Below are positions 13,200 to 27,100 of a DNA stretch of 64,000 bases, piece after piece. The notes beneath the pieces are model-generated. The model did not search any database and had not been told where the DNA came from. It was given only the letters and a program-made list of their open reading frames with translations. The translations under genes and the position numbers were made by a program. Source of the DNA: Lethocerus indicus (Eukaryota > Arthropoda > Insecta > Hemiptera > Belostomatidae); NCBI GenBank assembly GCA_019843655.1, contig JACDQD010000105.1, positions 5,642,001 through 5,706,000 on the forward strand, in the 5' to 3' direction. The stretch's first letter is position 1. Each line of letters opens with the position of its first letter.

Positions 13200-15100
13200 C
13201 AGGTATTCTAAACTGGTCTAAAATTGCTTATGGAAACGACCTGCGGAAGGACCCTCTATCCTCAAGAAACTCAGAACTGATATATTACTTTATTACTAGT
13301 GATGATGACGAGAACTCGAACAATAATATGGAATATGACAAAGGAGCAAATTGAGAGAGAGACGGAGAGAGACACAAGGTGATCATTTAACTGTTATAAT
13401 AATGTATCGTAACAAAATGTAGCTGTAATTACAATTAAAAATCAACTAAAGGTAGATATTATTAATTAAATAATGTGGAAATAATTTCATTCTGACTCGC
13501 GTCTAAACTTAATCGTAACCGAATTGGGATATTTGAAAAATGAAATGAGTAAGATATCGGACTCAAACGCGCAATCTCCGCTACTTTACCTTCGATAGTG
13601 GTAATCAATTAACGAATGAGTTATTGTTGTGAGTAGACGGATAAGCAAATGAATAAAATATTAGTGAACGATAAGAGACAAATAGGCAATACCATATTTA
13701 TTTGTATACGGCTGAAATTATGGAATCTAACTGCAGTGCATTATATGACTAACCTGGCAGACAATAGAAACCGCAAGGAAATGTATGAGTCACATATTTC
13801 TTTGATTACGTTGTAAGATTTCCCGGCGTTATTATACCGTAGTAGAAACTGTAGTTTATATTGTATGCCTTTTAATATATGAAATCGTTAATTATATATG
13901 GACAATACATTTGTCATATTAAATTATGCCGGTAATATCTCGCCATAGGCATAAAACAAAATATAATTTATTAAATCTTTTTGCAGAAACCGTTAACGAC
14001 GAGGTTACAAACTCATTCCGGTAAAGCAAGAAACTTCTAGGTCATTACATACTAAATTTAATGACGTACAAAAGCCACTATCACAATAAAGTGGAATGAA
14101 TTGGATCAATTCTGCATAAAATACGTCAATCGTAAAACCCGCCCTCCCGGCGGCGTAGCGGTAAGTGGCGAAATTCCGTAAAGTCCGTACGCGTCATGTA
14201 ATGTTAATATTTTCCTGATAATATATTTCTCTTTCAATCGAACGGGAGGCACGACATATAATTCAATATTGATGGTGTAACTGGTATTTTTCGATGGAAT
14301 TTGTCGAAATTCAACTTGGTTTAGTGACTTCAGTTAATGATATCGTGTTATCTGTTGTAATTTGAAAATTGTATATGAGGGATAAACTTAGTTTTTGTTG
14401 TGTCTTCGGAAAACAGAAACAAAATAAGCATAATCACTGTTTATCAAATATTGACTATGTTTAAGTCAATTGTTTAAAGAATTAGATTTTTAGAAATTAT
14501 AAAAGGATGTCTATCTCATTGTCTATTTTAGTTCTCCCCCTGGCAATCAGTCAACAAATTCGAGGAGAGAGTTTCAATTATAATTAGGGACAGTATAAAT
14601 ATGGTATAAATATTGCTATAAAGTGAGTCACAAAAAAAATCCAAACATTATTTGTTTAATATAATTCTTTCAAGATGGCTTTAACTGGATGTTAAAAGTT
14701 AATTTTACGGTAAAATTGACCGTCCTCTATTACTGAACCAATTAAATTGACCGATCTAGCGAAGCAATGTGAATATCACACAAGACAGTATCACACAAGC
14801 GATGATAATATACCATACGGTATAGATAGAAAATATGTATACCATTTATCAATCTTCACAAGAATATATTATGACTTAGAATACATTATACTATAACCCT
14901 CCATATCTTAAATTAGGCGTATATTTGTGTTTAAGACGTGCATTATTTTCTTTTTGTGTTTTTATAAAGATAATTGCTTGCTATTATCCGAAACGAGGTA
15001 AACGAGGAACGAGGGGAGATTGAAGGAAGTGGGGTCACGGGTATTAAAGGGACCTCCTTCCCTCTCTTTATCCCAGTGCCGTGAAGCCTTCAGCTGGTGA
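13200..15100. other. intergenic, upstream of the metalloproteinase gene
   Basis: No gene is recognised. The region is AT-rich. A TATAAAG at 14963-14969 lies about 140 bases before the metalloproteinase start codon and could serve as a TATA box. A CCTTCAG at 15086-15092 just before the start codon could equally be the acceptor of a spliced 5' leader, so the promoter may lie further away. Confidence 0.4.
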
Positions 15101-15103
15101 ACA

Positions 15104-15190
15104 ATGACAGGTCTACTGGTTGTCCTTTCTGTACTCTGTGCCTCCGTCCATTCGGCACCCAATCAACCTGCCACAGGTTCTGTCGATGCG
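15104..15190 (+). CDS. metalloproteinase exon 1: signal peptide
   Basis: It encodes 29 residues starting [18 protein letters not shown], a typical secretion signal with likely cleavage after Ala18. The donor GTATGT follows at 15191, phase 0. The ATG is the first in frame and sits in ACAATG, a fair start context. Confidence 0.85.
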
Positions 15191-18100
15191 GTATGTACTG
15201 TTTTTCATTCACAGTCACAGTCATATCTACATAGTTTCATTCCACTCTAGGTCTGTTAACCAAGCTTGGGTTTATCGCCCATCAGTGGCTTACCCTCGGC
15301 TACTCTTCTTGCCTATCGGAGAAGTATCGCTAAGACCAAACCAATTTTGATAAATAGTATAATTATAGAATCGTACAAACAATTTTTAGAATTTCGTTAT
15401 TTCTTGTTGATTACGCTGTAATGTCAAAGTCTGTTCTATATCGAACGGTATTTTTCTTGTTTTTCTTCACACGTTATGATAATATTGTATTACGGAGTGA
15501 TACTACAGCTGCAATTGTCGTAGCTATAATAATGCATAAGTTACGAATGTTGCTACGAATGATGGTTGCATTGACAAGAAATTAACTTTAACAGCTTCCA
15601 TTTATTAAACGAATCATATCATCTTCCGTCTAGAGTTGATTCGGCCTCTCTACCAATATTAGTAGCTTTCAGTTAATTTTAGAGTGAAATGTTAGTAGTG
15701 ACTGGTAAATACGTCCTCGTGGTGGCGAGTGTTCTTAGCAGTCCATAGCAGCTGTTCTGTCAGCATCTGTCTAGCTGTCTATCTGGTCTTGTATATGTCC
15801 AAATTGACGAATTTTGCCGAAGACATCTTAAGTTAGACTTACGTTTCCATAGAGGTTAAATTTTATTACAAATTCAAGATGTCTCTTAGTGGTCATTGAG
15901 AGTTTGGAATGGCGTTCTGGGATTCATTTAATACTTCGAGTCACAGACGGTCGGTAACCGAAATGCAAGAGGCTAAGCGGTGACAATCATACAGCTCGAT
16001 AGATAGCATGTGGCCACTCAATCGAGTATGAACTGTCTTACAATTGGGATAATTTTGTAATTACAGATCAAGTTCCTGCAGCGTTATGGCTACTTGCAGA
16101 AGGGAATCGAAGGCGCAGGGGAGGCGTTGTACAGTGAAAACTCCGTGAAGAATGCTATCGAAGAAGCCCAAAGATACGGCAATATACGCGTTACAGGAAA
16201 ATTAGATGCTGACACTATAAAGGTACGCGTACAATAAGATACAACAAAAGATAATATTATGTTGCAGAAAACGGTATTATACAAGTATTTTAAGTTGCCA
16301 AAAAATTTAATTACAGACCATATTTATTTCTCAGTTATTTAGAAGTTTATTTAGGGATTTTCTCAGTTATTTAGAATAAATCAATTGGAATTTCACTGCT
16401 ATAGTGTGTACGGCATAATAGGTTTAGGTATAGAATATTGGATTAATAGATTAAAAACCGGATCGCAGAGTCTTGGATTCCACGTCAGTCGGTTTTTTAT
16501 TCCTTTACAGTATTAAATAGGCAATGAAATATGCATAACTTCTTACGTTTTTAAAGTTCTTTTACATCAACCTGCGGATCCCCGTCGGTAGATTGCGGCG
16601 GTGTATCAATTTGCAATATTATAGTGGGGTGAATTTGGAGGCTTTGATCGAGCGCGGGAAAAACTAATAGTGGGGGGCGTTGAAAGTGTTCTAAACACAA
16701 GGGTCGACAAACATTATACATGTGTCCGGCCAAACAGCGTCCATCCCGGTCAATTTGGCCCCCATCTTCCCTCCCACCGCCCGAGCTAATTGCCACTCGC
16801 GCTAATTATTAAACCCCGGTCAAACCAGTTACGAGCTTTTATAATTCGATCGCAAGTGTCACCAACCGGCTCCACTTCCGGGACTGCGGGTGACGCTCCC
16901 GTTTAATGATTCACGTCGAGCTCACAGAACCGGTCGACTATCAGGGGATAGTCCCTCGGGATTTTCCTCTTTTACTTTCGCGGAAAAATAATTTTTCCCT
17001 TGGCCCAGACTGCTGCGTACAGTTCGGAAGGTTTTCGGTCCGAGACTTCGATGATCGATTGGGAAAAACCCTCTATTAATCTCGCCCCGTTCTGAGAAAA
17101 CGCTATTCGAGGAAAACATTATTCCTTAATAAGTTTTTATTTTTAATTAAATTTGCGGCCTAAAATGAAAGAAAGAAAAATCGTAGCCTATATTCGAGTC
17201 AACTAAGGCTTATTGCCTTAGCTTAGCACAGGGCGGACTTCAGTACATGATTCCATTAGTTGGTAAAGGTCCGGTGTAAAACAGGAACAAATGGTTCGCC
17301 CTAGTGCATTCGGGGTCGGAAGGGCCTGCCTATGGGGCTCGCATAATCGGATTTATTCTTTAGAAGCTTTCGGCCCAAAGCTGTTTTTTCTCTGTGTTGT
17401 GTCCGATGCGCCCCGAAATCCCAACGCCGACTGTTTTACTCTTCGATTATTCCGCACTCGCTGCGCAATTTCGAAATTAAATATTGGAAAATTGAATATT
17501 TTATATTTTGTTGCAGTTGATGAACTCTAAAAGATGCGGTGTCGCCGATGTAGTCACCAGCCAGAGACATCGTAGGGGCAATCGTTTCAAACGATATGTA
17601 TTTGCATCTCAAGGCTGGAACAAAAGACATCTGACCTACGCGTAAGTGATCTAAATGAAGTATTTTAATTGCATCCCTAGATAAAATACGGGAAAGAGAG
17701 AAATACTAATCTGATCCCGAGTGTTACGATTTGTATAAATTATTTGACGGTGTTTTTGGCGAATAATGTGAGAAACTTAAAGGGTTAGAAATGATTTGAA
17801 CATTTTTATCGAGATAAATATTGCAAGTAAGTCGATAGAAAAATCAACATCAAAATAATTCGTTCATCAAACAAAACTCGATGTTAAACAGGAAATTGAT
17901 ACATCCTCAAAGGAAATTCATTTAATGGATTACAATATAGAATCATTAATTTCCAAAAAATGTGTACATTATATTTACATCTGTTCATATAGTAACATCG
18001 GACAGTTATGCGTAGTACATCGTGGCATCAATCCACCGTCTGTCTCTCCTTCATTAAACCTTTCAGAAAATCAGGACCAATTTATGATCAGATAAATGGC

Positions 18101-21100
18101 AGCAAATGAGCGTTAATCAATGTAAAAGTGTTATCCCACCCTCAAATCCCGGTCCCTGTACTACACCCAGAGACCCCATGATAATGGCTAATAATTTAGG
18201 GTTTAATTAGCCTAATTTATATAAAGTTTGGAATCCATTAATTTGACCGCGGGCGGATGCCCGTTTCTAATCGATCCCCAGAATTATAATTCTGAATGCC
18301 GTAATATATCCTTGAATAACGCGCCAAGAATAAATATTTCTTTCTGGTCCATTATCTATTCACGGTGTTGTCTTATATCTTCTTACTATTATTACGCAAG
18401 TAATCGGCGATAGAAATTCCGTTACTTACATAATTTTGCTATTGCAGTTTACTAGTAATAAACGAATATTTCAGTATGGTATGTAGTAGAAAGGAAATCG
18501 TTAGTGTTGGAATATTTAACTCAGGCGCTGAGGTGTTTGAGTGTCTAGCTTTTAGCGGTACCGAGTTCATAAATATGCCTAACATGTAAGCAGCATGTGC
18601 TAGTACGCAAATCCTATCGCCACCTGCGTCAGTTCTACTCTTCGAATACCACCATCAGTTTCCACAATGCTAGTCTTGGCATTCACCTTGTACCGATGAC
18701 TATGCTATTAAAATCAATAGTTAGGTTGTTTTAGTATATCTAGCAATTTATTCTATTATTAATATAAAGCATATATTTTTATTGGCATTTTTTGAATGTT
18801 TTAGTGAATTTGATTTTCAAGTTTCCGTATAATCAAAAGTGTTCATTGGCCTCGAAAAGGTAAAGAGCCACGGTTCTAGAGTTAGTATCCCACATTATTT
18901 AACATAATTGCATTCCAATTACCCTGCAGTTTAATAGACACTTGTTTACAAGAACATAGTGGATCAGAGTCCTAATTAATTAATCGGGGAGAGTGGAACC
19001 GCTCCTGGATCCCTTCCAAGAATGGTTCGGTTCCTTTCAAGTGTAGGAGGGACAACCGTTTCGGCGGCCGGGCAATTAGGGGCCCAGAAAGAACGATAGC
19101 TCCTAATTATGGAGGCGGTCCAAAACAAATAGCGAAGCCCGACTCCTGGACACTAACCGTCGTCGCGAACACTTCCGATTTGATCGACTTCGGAGGCCGT
19201 TTAACACGGCCCCTATTGTCAGGGGCTGGACCCAGCAGAATTTCGACTTCAGTTCAGAACTGAAATAAAAACGCGATATTCGGCATTAGTCAGTCGGCCA
19301 TAGAGCCCGGGACGGGTGGGGGCAGCTCTCGAAGAAGGTCACGATCAAGGATAACGGACCATTGAACCGACATTCTTTGCCAGCTCAGCGTCCCTAGCAG
19401 ATTCATTCGGCAACAAAGAATTCGTTCCACTCAGAAAACCAGAATACCGATGTCCTGATTTGAACACCAGTTAATAAGCGGATATTTTATGTCTATAACA
19501 GGTAGAACGTGAATTATATCCGAGTATAATATTCGCACCGTATACCGTATACCAAAAGTATAAACTATATCGGTAGTAAAAATCCTAATTATATTTATAT
19601 TCAATTGAGCATTTACATACAAACAATCTCTGAATCTAATCTCGCTTTTTCAGGTTTATGAATTTGACGCCGAAGCTGCCCCAGGATTTGGTGCGGGCCG
19701 AATTCAGGCGGGCGCTGAACATCTGGAGCAGTTCCAGCCGGCTTTCCTTCACCGAAGTTCAAGATCCGAATATCGCCGACATTAAAGTGGGCTTCTTCAG
19801 TGGCTACCACGGAGACCCGTAAGTTTTCCCCAAACTCTCTATTCTTTCCCAGTGCACCATCGCTTCTGAAGCCATACACTAATATCCCAAATTTTGGTCC
19901 GACTTATGTCGTTTTCAGAGGCCGTCACTACTGAAAACTCGCTCGGTGTTCCAAATCTACATCTAAACATACCCTGTGAGAGATAATTTCTGGCACCGAG
20001 ATGTAATTAGTAATTTGACTTAAGATGAGACTTCCACGTCCATAATCTCTATTTATTGCACGGATATGTTACAGATTTTTGCTATAAATGAATCCATTCT
20101 TACAACCGATTCTAGACGTAACATTAATTTTCTGTGCCGTCTTTGTACCTCATTCAGTATTTAATGAACTAAAACAATATAATGCCATGAAAACGTTTTG
20201 AATCCCTATAAGATAATGCTATTTAACAGGTTATTCAAATTTATAGTTTATGTAAAAATATATAATTTTCTTACTATTAAATATATCATTTTGTTGTAAA
20301 TGGACAATGAGTTATCCGCAATCATACTTTCAACTCCACTCACTTGTCCGATTTTGTTTTATAGGAGTAAATTATTTTTTTATTAACATTATATCCATTA
20401 ATTCATTTCATTTATTACTTTAATTATTTCAAATTAATTTTTATTTGTTAATAATTCTTGTTGCGGACTGTCCTTGTTAGCATCCTTGTCTGACTCAATA
20501 TTCAGGTATACCCAGTAAATTATATATCTGATGATAAATGTTGAGATGGAGATACGAAACATAAGAAAGCATAAATTAAATGTATTTTAAAAAGTTGTAG
20601 CCAGTAGAAATTTATCTGTTAATTAGCCTAATTGTGTGGATCCAATATGGTAGGATTTGGGTCAATTGTGGTACAGTGCTAACCTTTTCGGAGCATAAAA
20701 CTGGAAATAGTCGCGGCCCCTGGCTGCCGGTTGCTGTAGGTCTGCTTGGTCTGTACGGTTTAAATTATCTTACTAAAATAGACGGCGGTCAGATAAATTA
20801 ACAGCGGAATTGCCGCTTATTGAGGTAAGCCGCGTTAGTTAGTTATTTTGGCAAGCCGGCGCTACCGGCACGTTAGCGGCACACCAATTGTAAATCAAAC
20901 GGTTGGAGATAATTTGCAAGTAGCTGCAAGTGTCGATTTCGCGCCCCGACCGAGCTTAATTTGTCCAACAATTAATTCCGATTTTCGGTGTCCGGCTTTG
21001 ACAATTCCAGCCGTTTTTTAAATTATCGACGTTCAGCGATAATCTCTCGTTCTCTTTTTCGATTTCCTAGTCAGTCCAAAGCTAGCAAACTCGTTTCCGT

Positions 21101-24100
21101 TTTGCACCTTCTCCAATACCATACCGTTAGTTATCAAAATATAGTCCGCTATATTATTCGATCGTACAAATATTCGTAAACAAATATTACAACTATTCGA
21201 TCATTATTACAAATGGAACCGACGAACTGATCGATAACTGCTCGAGATCTTGATTAATCGGAGCGATATTCCGGGACCGAACACCGAATTAAACCCTGTC
21301 ACGCGAAACGCCCTAATTAGACTTGGGCCCTCCGACACCGGCTTGTTGCAAACTGTGGCAATTTAGTCGTTCGAGTTTTTATCCGGAGTTGCTTAATCCG
21401 TCAGTTTTATTTGTCAGGAAATGTTGGCCGTGTGCGATAACCTGGCGTAAAATAGAACTCGGTGGTGGTCAGAAGGAACCCGAGAGGTAGGAAACGTAGA
21501 AAACGTGATACCGATCTCGGAAGAGATAGGGTTGTAAACAATTTGAATTTCGTAATGTGGACGAATTTTTGGAAACTGCGCAACGTAACATTAAACACTA
21601 TTAGAGTTATGTTTGCTCACTGTCTCATCTTGAATAACATAAACAATTAATTAATTAAATATATCATTAATCATTTTAAGAACAAATCTCCTGAAACCGT
21701 AATAGGGGAGGTCTTTCTTCCTATAAACCTGTTTAATTAGGCGGTATATACTCAACGTACTTAATTACTCCCGCCGGAACTAGGACAAATAAATAGCCTT
21801 AAAAAATAATGGAAATATTGAGCAATAATGCTGGCGCGAGCAGTGATAATTTCTGAAAATGGCTCCCCTGCCGACATTTCTTCTCAATAGACGCCCCTGG
21901 GAGGGATCGAGTTGAGCGGTCTTTTGACGCCTGCGAATTAAAGGTTCATTCATGTAGGATCACCGTGTGAAGTGTCTGTCGGTCCCGTGGATGGTAATTG
22001 AATTTCTCCAGTGTTCCACCTATTGACACCGGCCGAGTGAAACAGGACCAGAATCTCGCGGAAAATGGCTTATTGACGATCAATATTGAAGAATGGCACC
22101 GAAAGGGAGCTTGGTATTATTGGACCTCCTCTTGGATTACCTCTGCTTTCGCGCTACCTCTATCTTCTGTATGTAGGGATGAATTACACGAAGGCGGGGT
22201 TATTATCCTCTCTTGCCAGTCTACATTAATCTATTATCACTCGCCCAAAGAGGTTTCAGTGATTTCTTTCAGTAGACGTCACGTAATGCGTAACAATATT
22301 TCCATATAAATGTGGCAGACATTTTGCCTTAAATATATGCTGTGAGACTATATAATATTTATTTATTGACTATAGTTTGGCATATGAAGGGTTCCCAGGA
22401 ACGCAAAAACCTTAAATCGGAATGGACTCGAGATGAAAAAAAAACATTCCCGCATATTCTTTTCCGTTATTCATCCTCACTTCTACTTCTAATGAACAAT
22501 TCTTTCTGTTTCCTCCCCGACAGTAAACTGTATTTATCTACGATGTTTTACAGAGATAAATCTCCTTAAATGTTATTATAAATTTTCAGGTATTCTTTTG
22601 ACGGAGAGGGCTCGGTTCTGGCTCACGCCTTCTATCCGAATAACTACGCCGATATAGAGGGGGATGTTCATTTCGATGCCGACGAAATATGGAAGATCAG
22701 GCCCGGGTATTTCGAGGAAGGTAAGCTTCCTGTTCGCCATCCTGAAGTAATCTATTAAGCATAGTATTCAGTTACTGAGTACTGAGAGTTTCTATCTTTC
22801 ATCAAGTGGAAACAGAATAGGTCAGAAAGTACCTATCCGAGGATCCTCAATTAGCTTTGGTATATTGTTCACAAGTCTTGAATTGAGATTTTTTATCAAA
22901 TTAATTCCTTCTTATTTCCGAAATAAAATATAAGGTTATATGTAAGCTGTGTTTAGTAGTGCCGAATCATATTATATCGTCTCTTAAGAGTGACACATCC
23001 TGTGTCACAGCCTGTCTTTAGAGGGGAACTTTTTTTCAGGATCGCAAAAAAAACGCGTTAGCGTTTTAATTTTGCGTTTGGTGAGGAAGGCCGTATTGAA
23101 CAGGACGGCCGACTTACAATTAGCGGGCTGTTGCAGTTTGCCGGAATTAAAAGAGCCTCTAGCTTCGGCCCCCTTTGAAGGTGGAAGCCACGTTTGATTA
23201 AGCGGTTAAAAATAACTCCTCAGCCGCGGAGTTAATTAAACGGAAATTCCGCTTTTGATTCGGTTCCGCCACCCTTCTTTTCATCCTCTCCCAAACCTCT
23301 GGCCGGTATTATTTTCGCCCCGAACGGCGTCCTACCGTGTGCGATTATTGAGGGAGTTTTTCCGAATGAAATGTCGGCCTAAAATGGCCTTCAGTTCAAA
23401 TTGAATTATCAATGAATACACCAATGTTATCACCTCTCACCTGCTATATAGCTGAGTTTTATGTATCGGACATTCGTTCATTTCTCAGTAAACAAATTAG
23501 ATCATAAGCTGACCAATTTGATGTTTTCGTCAACGAACGAGGGTTCGGACGGCAAGGAACAAGCTGAAGTTCTAATCTACCGGAGACAGAATAGAGCAAG
23601 AGTGAAAGTATGCAAATTCTAATAGGAATTGTTCCTAGGTACTGACTTCACTTCCGTTGCCCTACACGAACTTGGCCACAGTCTCGGTCTGGCCCTTATT
23701 CGCCGGTGCCCGGCTCTGTCATGAACGCCTACTACAAGACCAGCAATAATTACAACTTGGGCCAGGATGACATGCTCGCCATGCACAGACTATACTGTGA
23801 GTTCTGCAATTTCTTTATTACAGTACCATTAATCAGTGGTCGGAATAAGCTGATTCCGATTGTCGCCGAATCTACTATTCGGCGGATTAACAAAATGATA
23901 CTATTCGTAGGATAGATACTATTCTACTATAGCTACTATAACAAGCAAAATTAACGGGAGCGTATAGTTAATCGATATATTTCAAATACGAAGCTACCAC
24001 CAGTCCCGACTTTATATTTTATCCACATTTAATGCTGTCAATTAAGACTGAATTCCGAAAAGCCTTCTGGATTTATTTGGTAAATGCTCAAATCATTCCC

Positions 24101-27100
24101 TCGATAAGTGAGGGTAGGGGTGAAAATATAATAAACGGATTCCTTGCTTTTCTAGTAACCAGACTGTTAGATGAGAGCCCGCCGAGGACTTTCCCGACAA
24201 CTAGGGGCTGGTACAGAACCACTTACGGCAGGACGACACCGTGGGGGAGCACTCGGCTGGGCACACGGACAACGAGGGCTGTCACCGAGTCGGGAAATAC
24301 GCCCGAGCCGACCACCGAGATGCCACATCCACATGACCAGCCGCCACATGACCAGCCACATGACCAACCACATGAAACAGAGCATCCCGCAGCCGACGGC
24401 TGTCTCGGACACTTCGATGCAGTGGCCTACCTGAGGGGAGAAATATTCATAGTCAAAAATCTGGTGGGTACTTTCTCTATTGCAAGTATTGTTTTTAGTA
24501 AAAAAAAGCCTACTTTTTAATTAGGATTGGCCTTTTTCCTCTCGGTGGCTCTGTGGTATATCGGTACGGTTTATACACGAATTCTATTTGCTCAAAATTT
24601 TACTGACCGATTTATTATGCGCAGAGTATTCCGCATAAATGCGGAGACATTTGTATCCGTACAATCGGGTGTTTACGCCGGGAATATCTTATGGGAGTTA
24701 CAAGTGGTTGTCGGTCCTCCGCGAAGCCCCTGAGACAAAGTGGTAGGTAACGCGAAGCCGTTTGGGCGGTGGTCGAAATATTTACTGTCATATTATAGCA
24801 ACCCGAAGGTAACGATAAAATCCGCCCTCATTATAGTCCTATATAAAGGCTACCTGAGAAATCCTACTACCGGCAATATTCGTGTCGAAACCTAATTCAG
24901 GAGAGTGCTATAACAAATGTCAGCCAATATTTTGAACATTTGAGGCGGAGAAAGTACAATATTTCACAAAATAAGCAACAAGTAGACGTAGATGTCGCGT
25001 TCTTCTTTTAATAACACTGACAAACGTATCATGCAATATAACTTTTAGTAACAATTACTGAGCAGTATGCATCAATGATACCGTCAAGATATTTATTCAA
25101 GTGACGGGAATGTAACAGTACTATTCACAGAATTGTGTACTAGAGTAATTGTAACCCTAGTAACGATGGATGTAACCAATAATAAAAAGTTAGTAAATAA
25201 GATCCAATTTTATATTATTATTCAATGATTTTCTTTTCATACTCGTGTATGTCAAATCTATTTGTGTATGTACTGGACCGCCACACCATATGGTATATCA
25301 CGCCATAGCGCGTATGGATAAACTGCTCATCGCGAAAATCCAATTCCAATGGCCTATCTTTCTGTACAGTCCATTCGTTGAAAAATGGTTATTCAGCTGT
25401 GACAATAATTTACACGAAATTTTCCATTTTTTCAGACACTTTGGAGGCTGACCGAACCTAGAAAAGTGGCACCAGGTTTCCCAGTGAAGTTCCAGCAGTT
25501 CTTCCACAAATTTCCCGAAGTGGACAGGATCGATGCCATGTACCAGAGGGAACAAGACTCGAGCATAGTCATATTTTCAGGTGCGCAGGTGAAATTTACC
25601 TGGGGGTTTTCAATTTGATCACCCTTCAGACAATACTTTCATCTAAGGAATCCTTTTATCCTTTTATTAATCCTTTTATCTACGGAATATTTTGCCAGTG
25701 AAATTTCACGCGTGTTCAAACAACTCGCGAACAATTCGCTTTAGCCGCCGAGCGCGGAACTGTTCTGTAACTGTTCTAAACTGGCCTATTTCCGAGGATT
25801 TAATCCCGAATTCAGCTTTCGGGACTTACTTCATCCTCTCAAAATCAAAACTTAAGAAGGTTTAAATGAGTTGGATTTAATGGGGGTGGTGGCGGGGCTG
25901 GCAGGAGGGGATGGGTTGACGGACAAAAGGGGAAGAAGACATTGGCCGGAAACTTTGCCAAGATAGATCCTTCAGCTTTCCCCCTTCCACCGCCACTCCA
26001 ATCAAATACAGTCCATCTACGTTAATGCCAAGTTGTAATTGAAAATCCCGAACCGGTGTTTTTCGCAAATGAATACCACTTGCGGCTATAATCCTTATCT
26101 CAATATCTGAGCGACATTGCAAATGAAAAGCGCTACTTATTTTACAAACCGGGATAGGTAATATCCGCATTAATGTTAATTCGCAGAATTGGGCCGTTTC
26201 TGTGTATAGGTTCAGTTCCTGTGTGTCTGTACGAACAAAATCTATATGTACATATACATTAAACGACCAATAAGTAGATTTAAATTAAAAGTTTAATTAA
26301 GAACGTTTGATGGTTGATAAAAATAGCATTCAATAGCTTAACAGACAAGTATGGATTTCCTTCGAATTTAAAATATTTACTTCTTCGATTTCCTTCTTTG
26401 AATTTGCACCGAAATAGTGGAAAAATGTATATTTTCCTGAGAGATTCATGTTAGGAGGAACCGGTAAAAAGTAACTTTTTCCCGAAAAGTCTTTCAGTAA
26501 ATTTTAATTACCTATTGCAATTAAACAAAAGGACAGAGGTCAAGGCAAGTAGGAGCAGCGCTGGGATACTCGCAGTTAGACAAAGGAGAAAAACTTTTGT
26601 TTCCAAGTTGGGTTAGTGTTAATCTGAGACTTTCCGAAAGAGCGGTGTTTCGGCCGCGGGTGGTGGGTCGTCCCTTAATAAATAAATGCGGCCCGCAAAA
26701 GGTTCTAAATTGCGGTTAAAAGCAAATCTCCCAAGTTTCTTTATTAACCCGATTCCTTAATCACCGAACCGGCCCAGTTAATTGGACATATTATTAAACT
26801 GGAAAACGACCCACTGCCCCCCGCCCACCCACTAGTATATCCACCCTTTGAGATTTCGGTTTATATTGCTTGTATTTTATTAATTACAGATACGAAAGTA
26901 TAATGGACACACTACAATACGAGAGTATTACAGTCATTAAGGTGTTATTGACTTAATACCCAGGTCCTCGGACATATTTCCGAGACGCTTCCTAAATTAA
27001 AGAATTCTTTGTACTAAAAAAAGAAATTTTACAATTGCATTAATTTGTTTAAAAGCCTCATATGTTATAGTCTGTGTATTTTACAAATGTGTAAACTCCT

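Larger units (their letters stand above)
11722..13200 (+). mobile_element. foldback-like repeat element, copy 1 (decayed)
   Basis: This copy combines a 70-71 base tandem array (about 12100-12713) with a right flank (12720-13200). That flank matches the flank of copy 3 (53370-53952) directly and that of copy 2 (28138-28720) as its reverse complement. To the left, 11740-11785 matches the reverse complement of 13125-13170 (shared blocks around CTCCTCTCGCTGG and TTGCTAG). The element therefore appears to have inverted outer arms about 1.4 kb apart. A short degenerate repeat of GTGCTACTAAG type lies at 11785-11860. An open frame on the minus strand (12872-13195) falls inside the flank and has no recognisable protein motif. 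The inverted-arm architecture with inner tandem repeats recalls Foldback or Galileo-type DNA transposons. No transposase is present, so it would be non-autonomous. The family assignment is inference. Confidence 0.6.

Noticed and set aside
24156..24171. Alternative acceptor TTAG at 24170 for exon 7
   Set aside because: In frame and possible, but the upstream TTGCTTTTCTAG has the much better pyrimidine tract.
24167..24412. Open frame (-) rich in Met/Trp opposite the linker exon
   Set aside because: It is the antisense reading of the PHDQ repeats in the metalloproteinase linker.
25581..25590. Alternative donor eight bases downstream of exon 8 (CAGGTGAAA)
   Set aside because: It would change the phase and destroy the GNKYWTF reading of exon 9.
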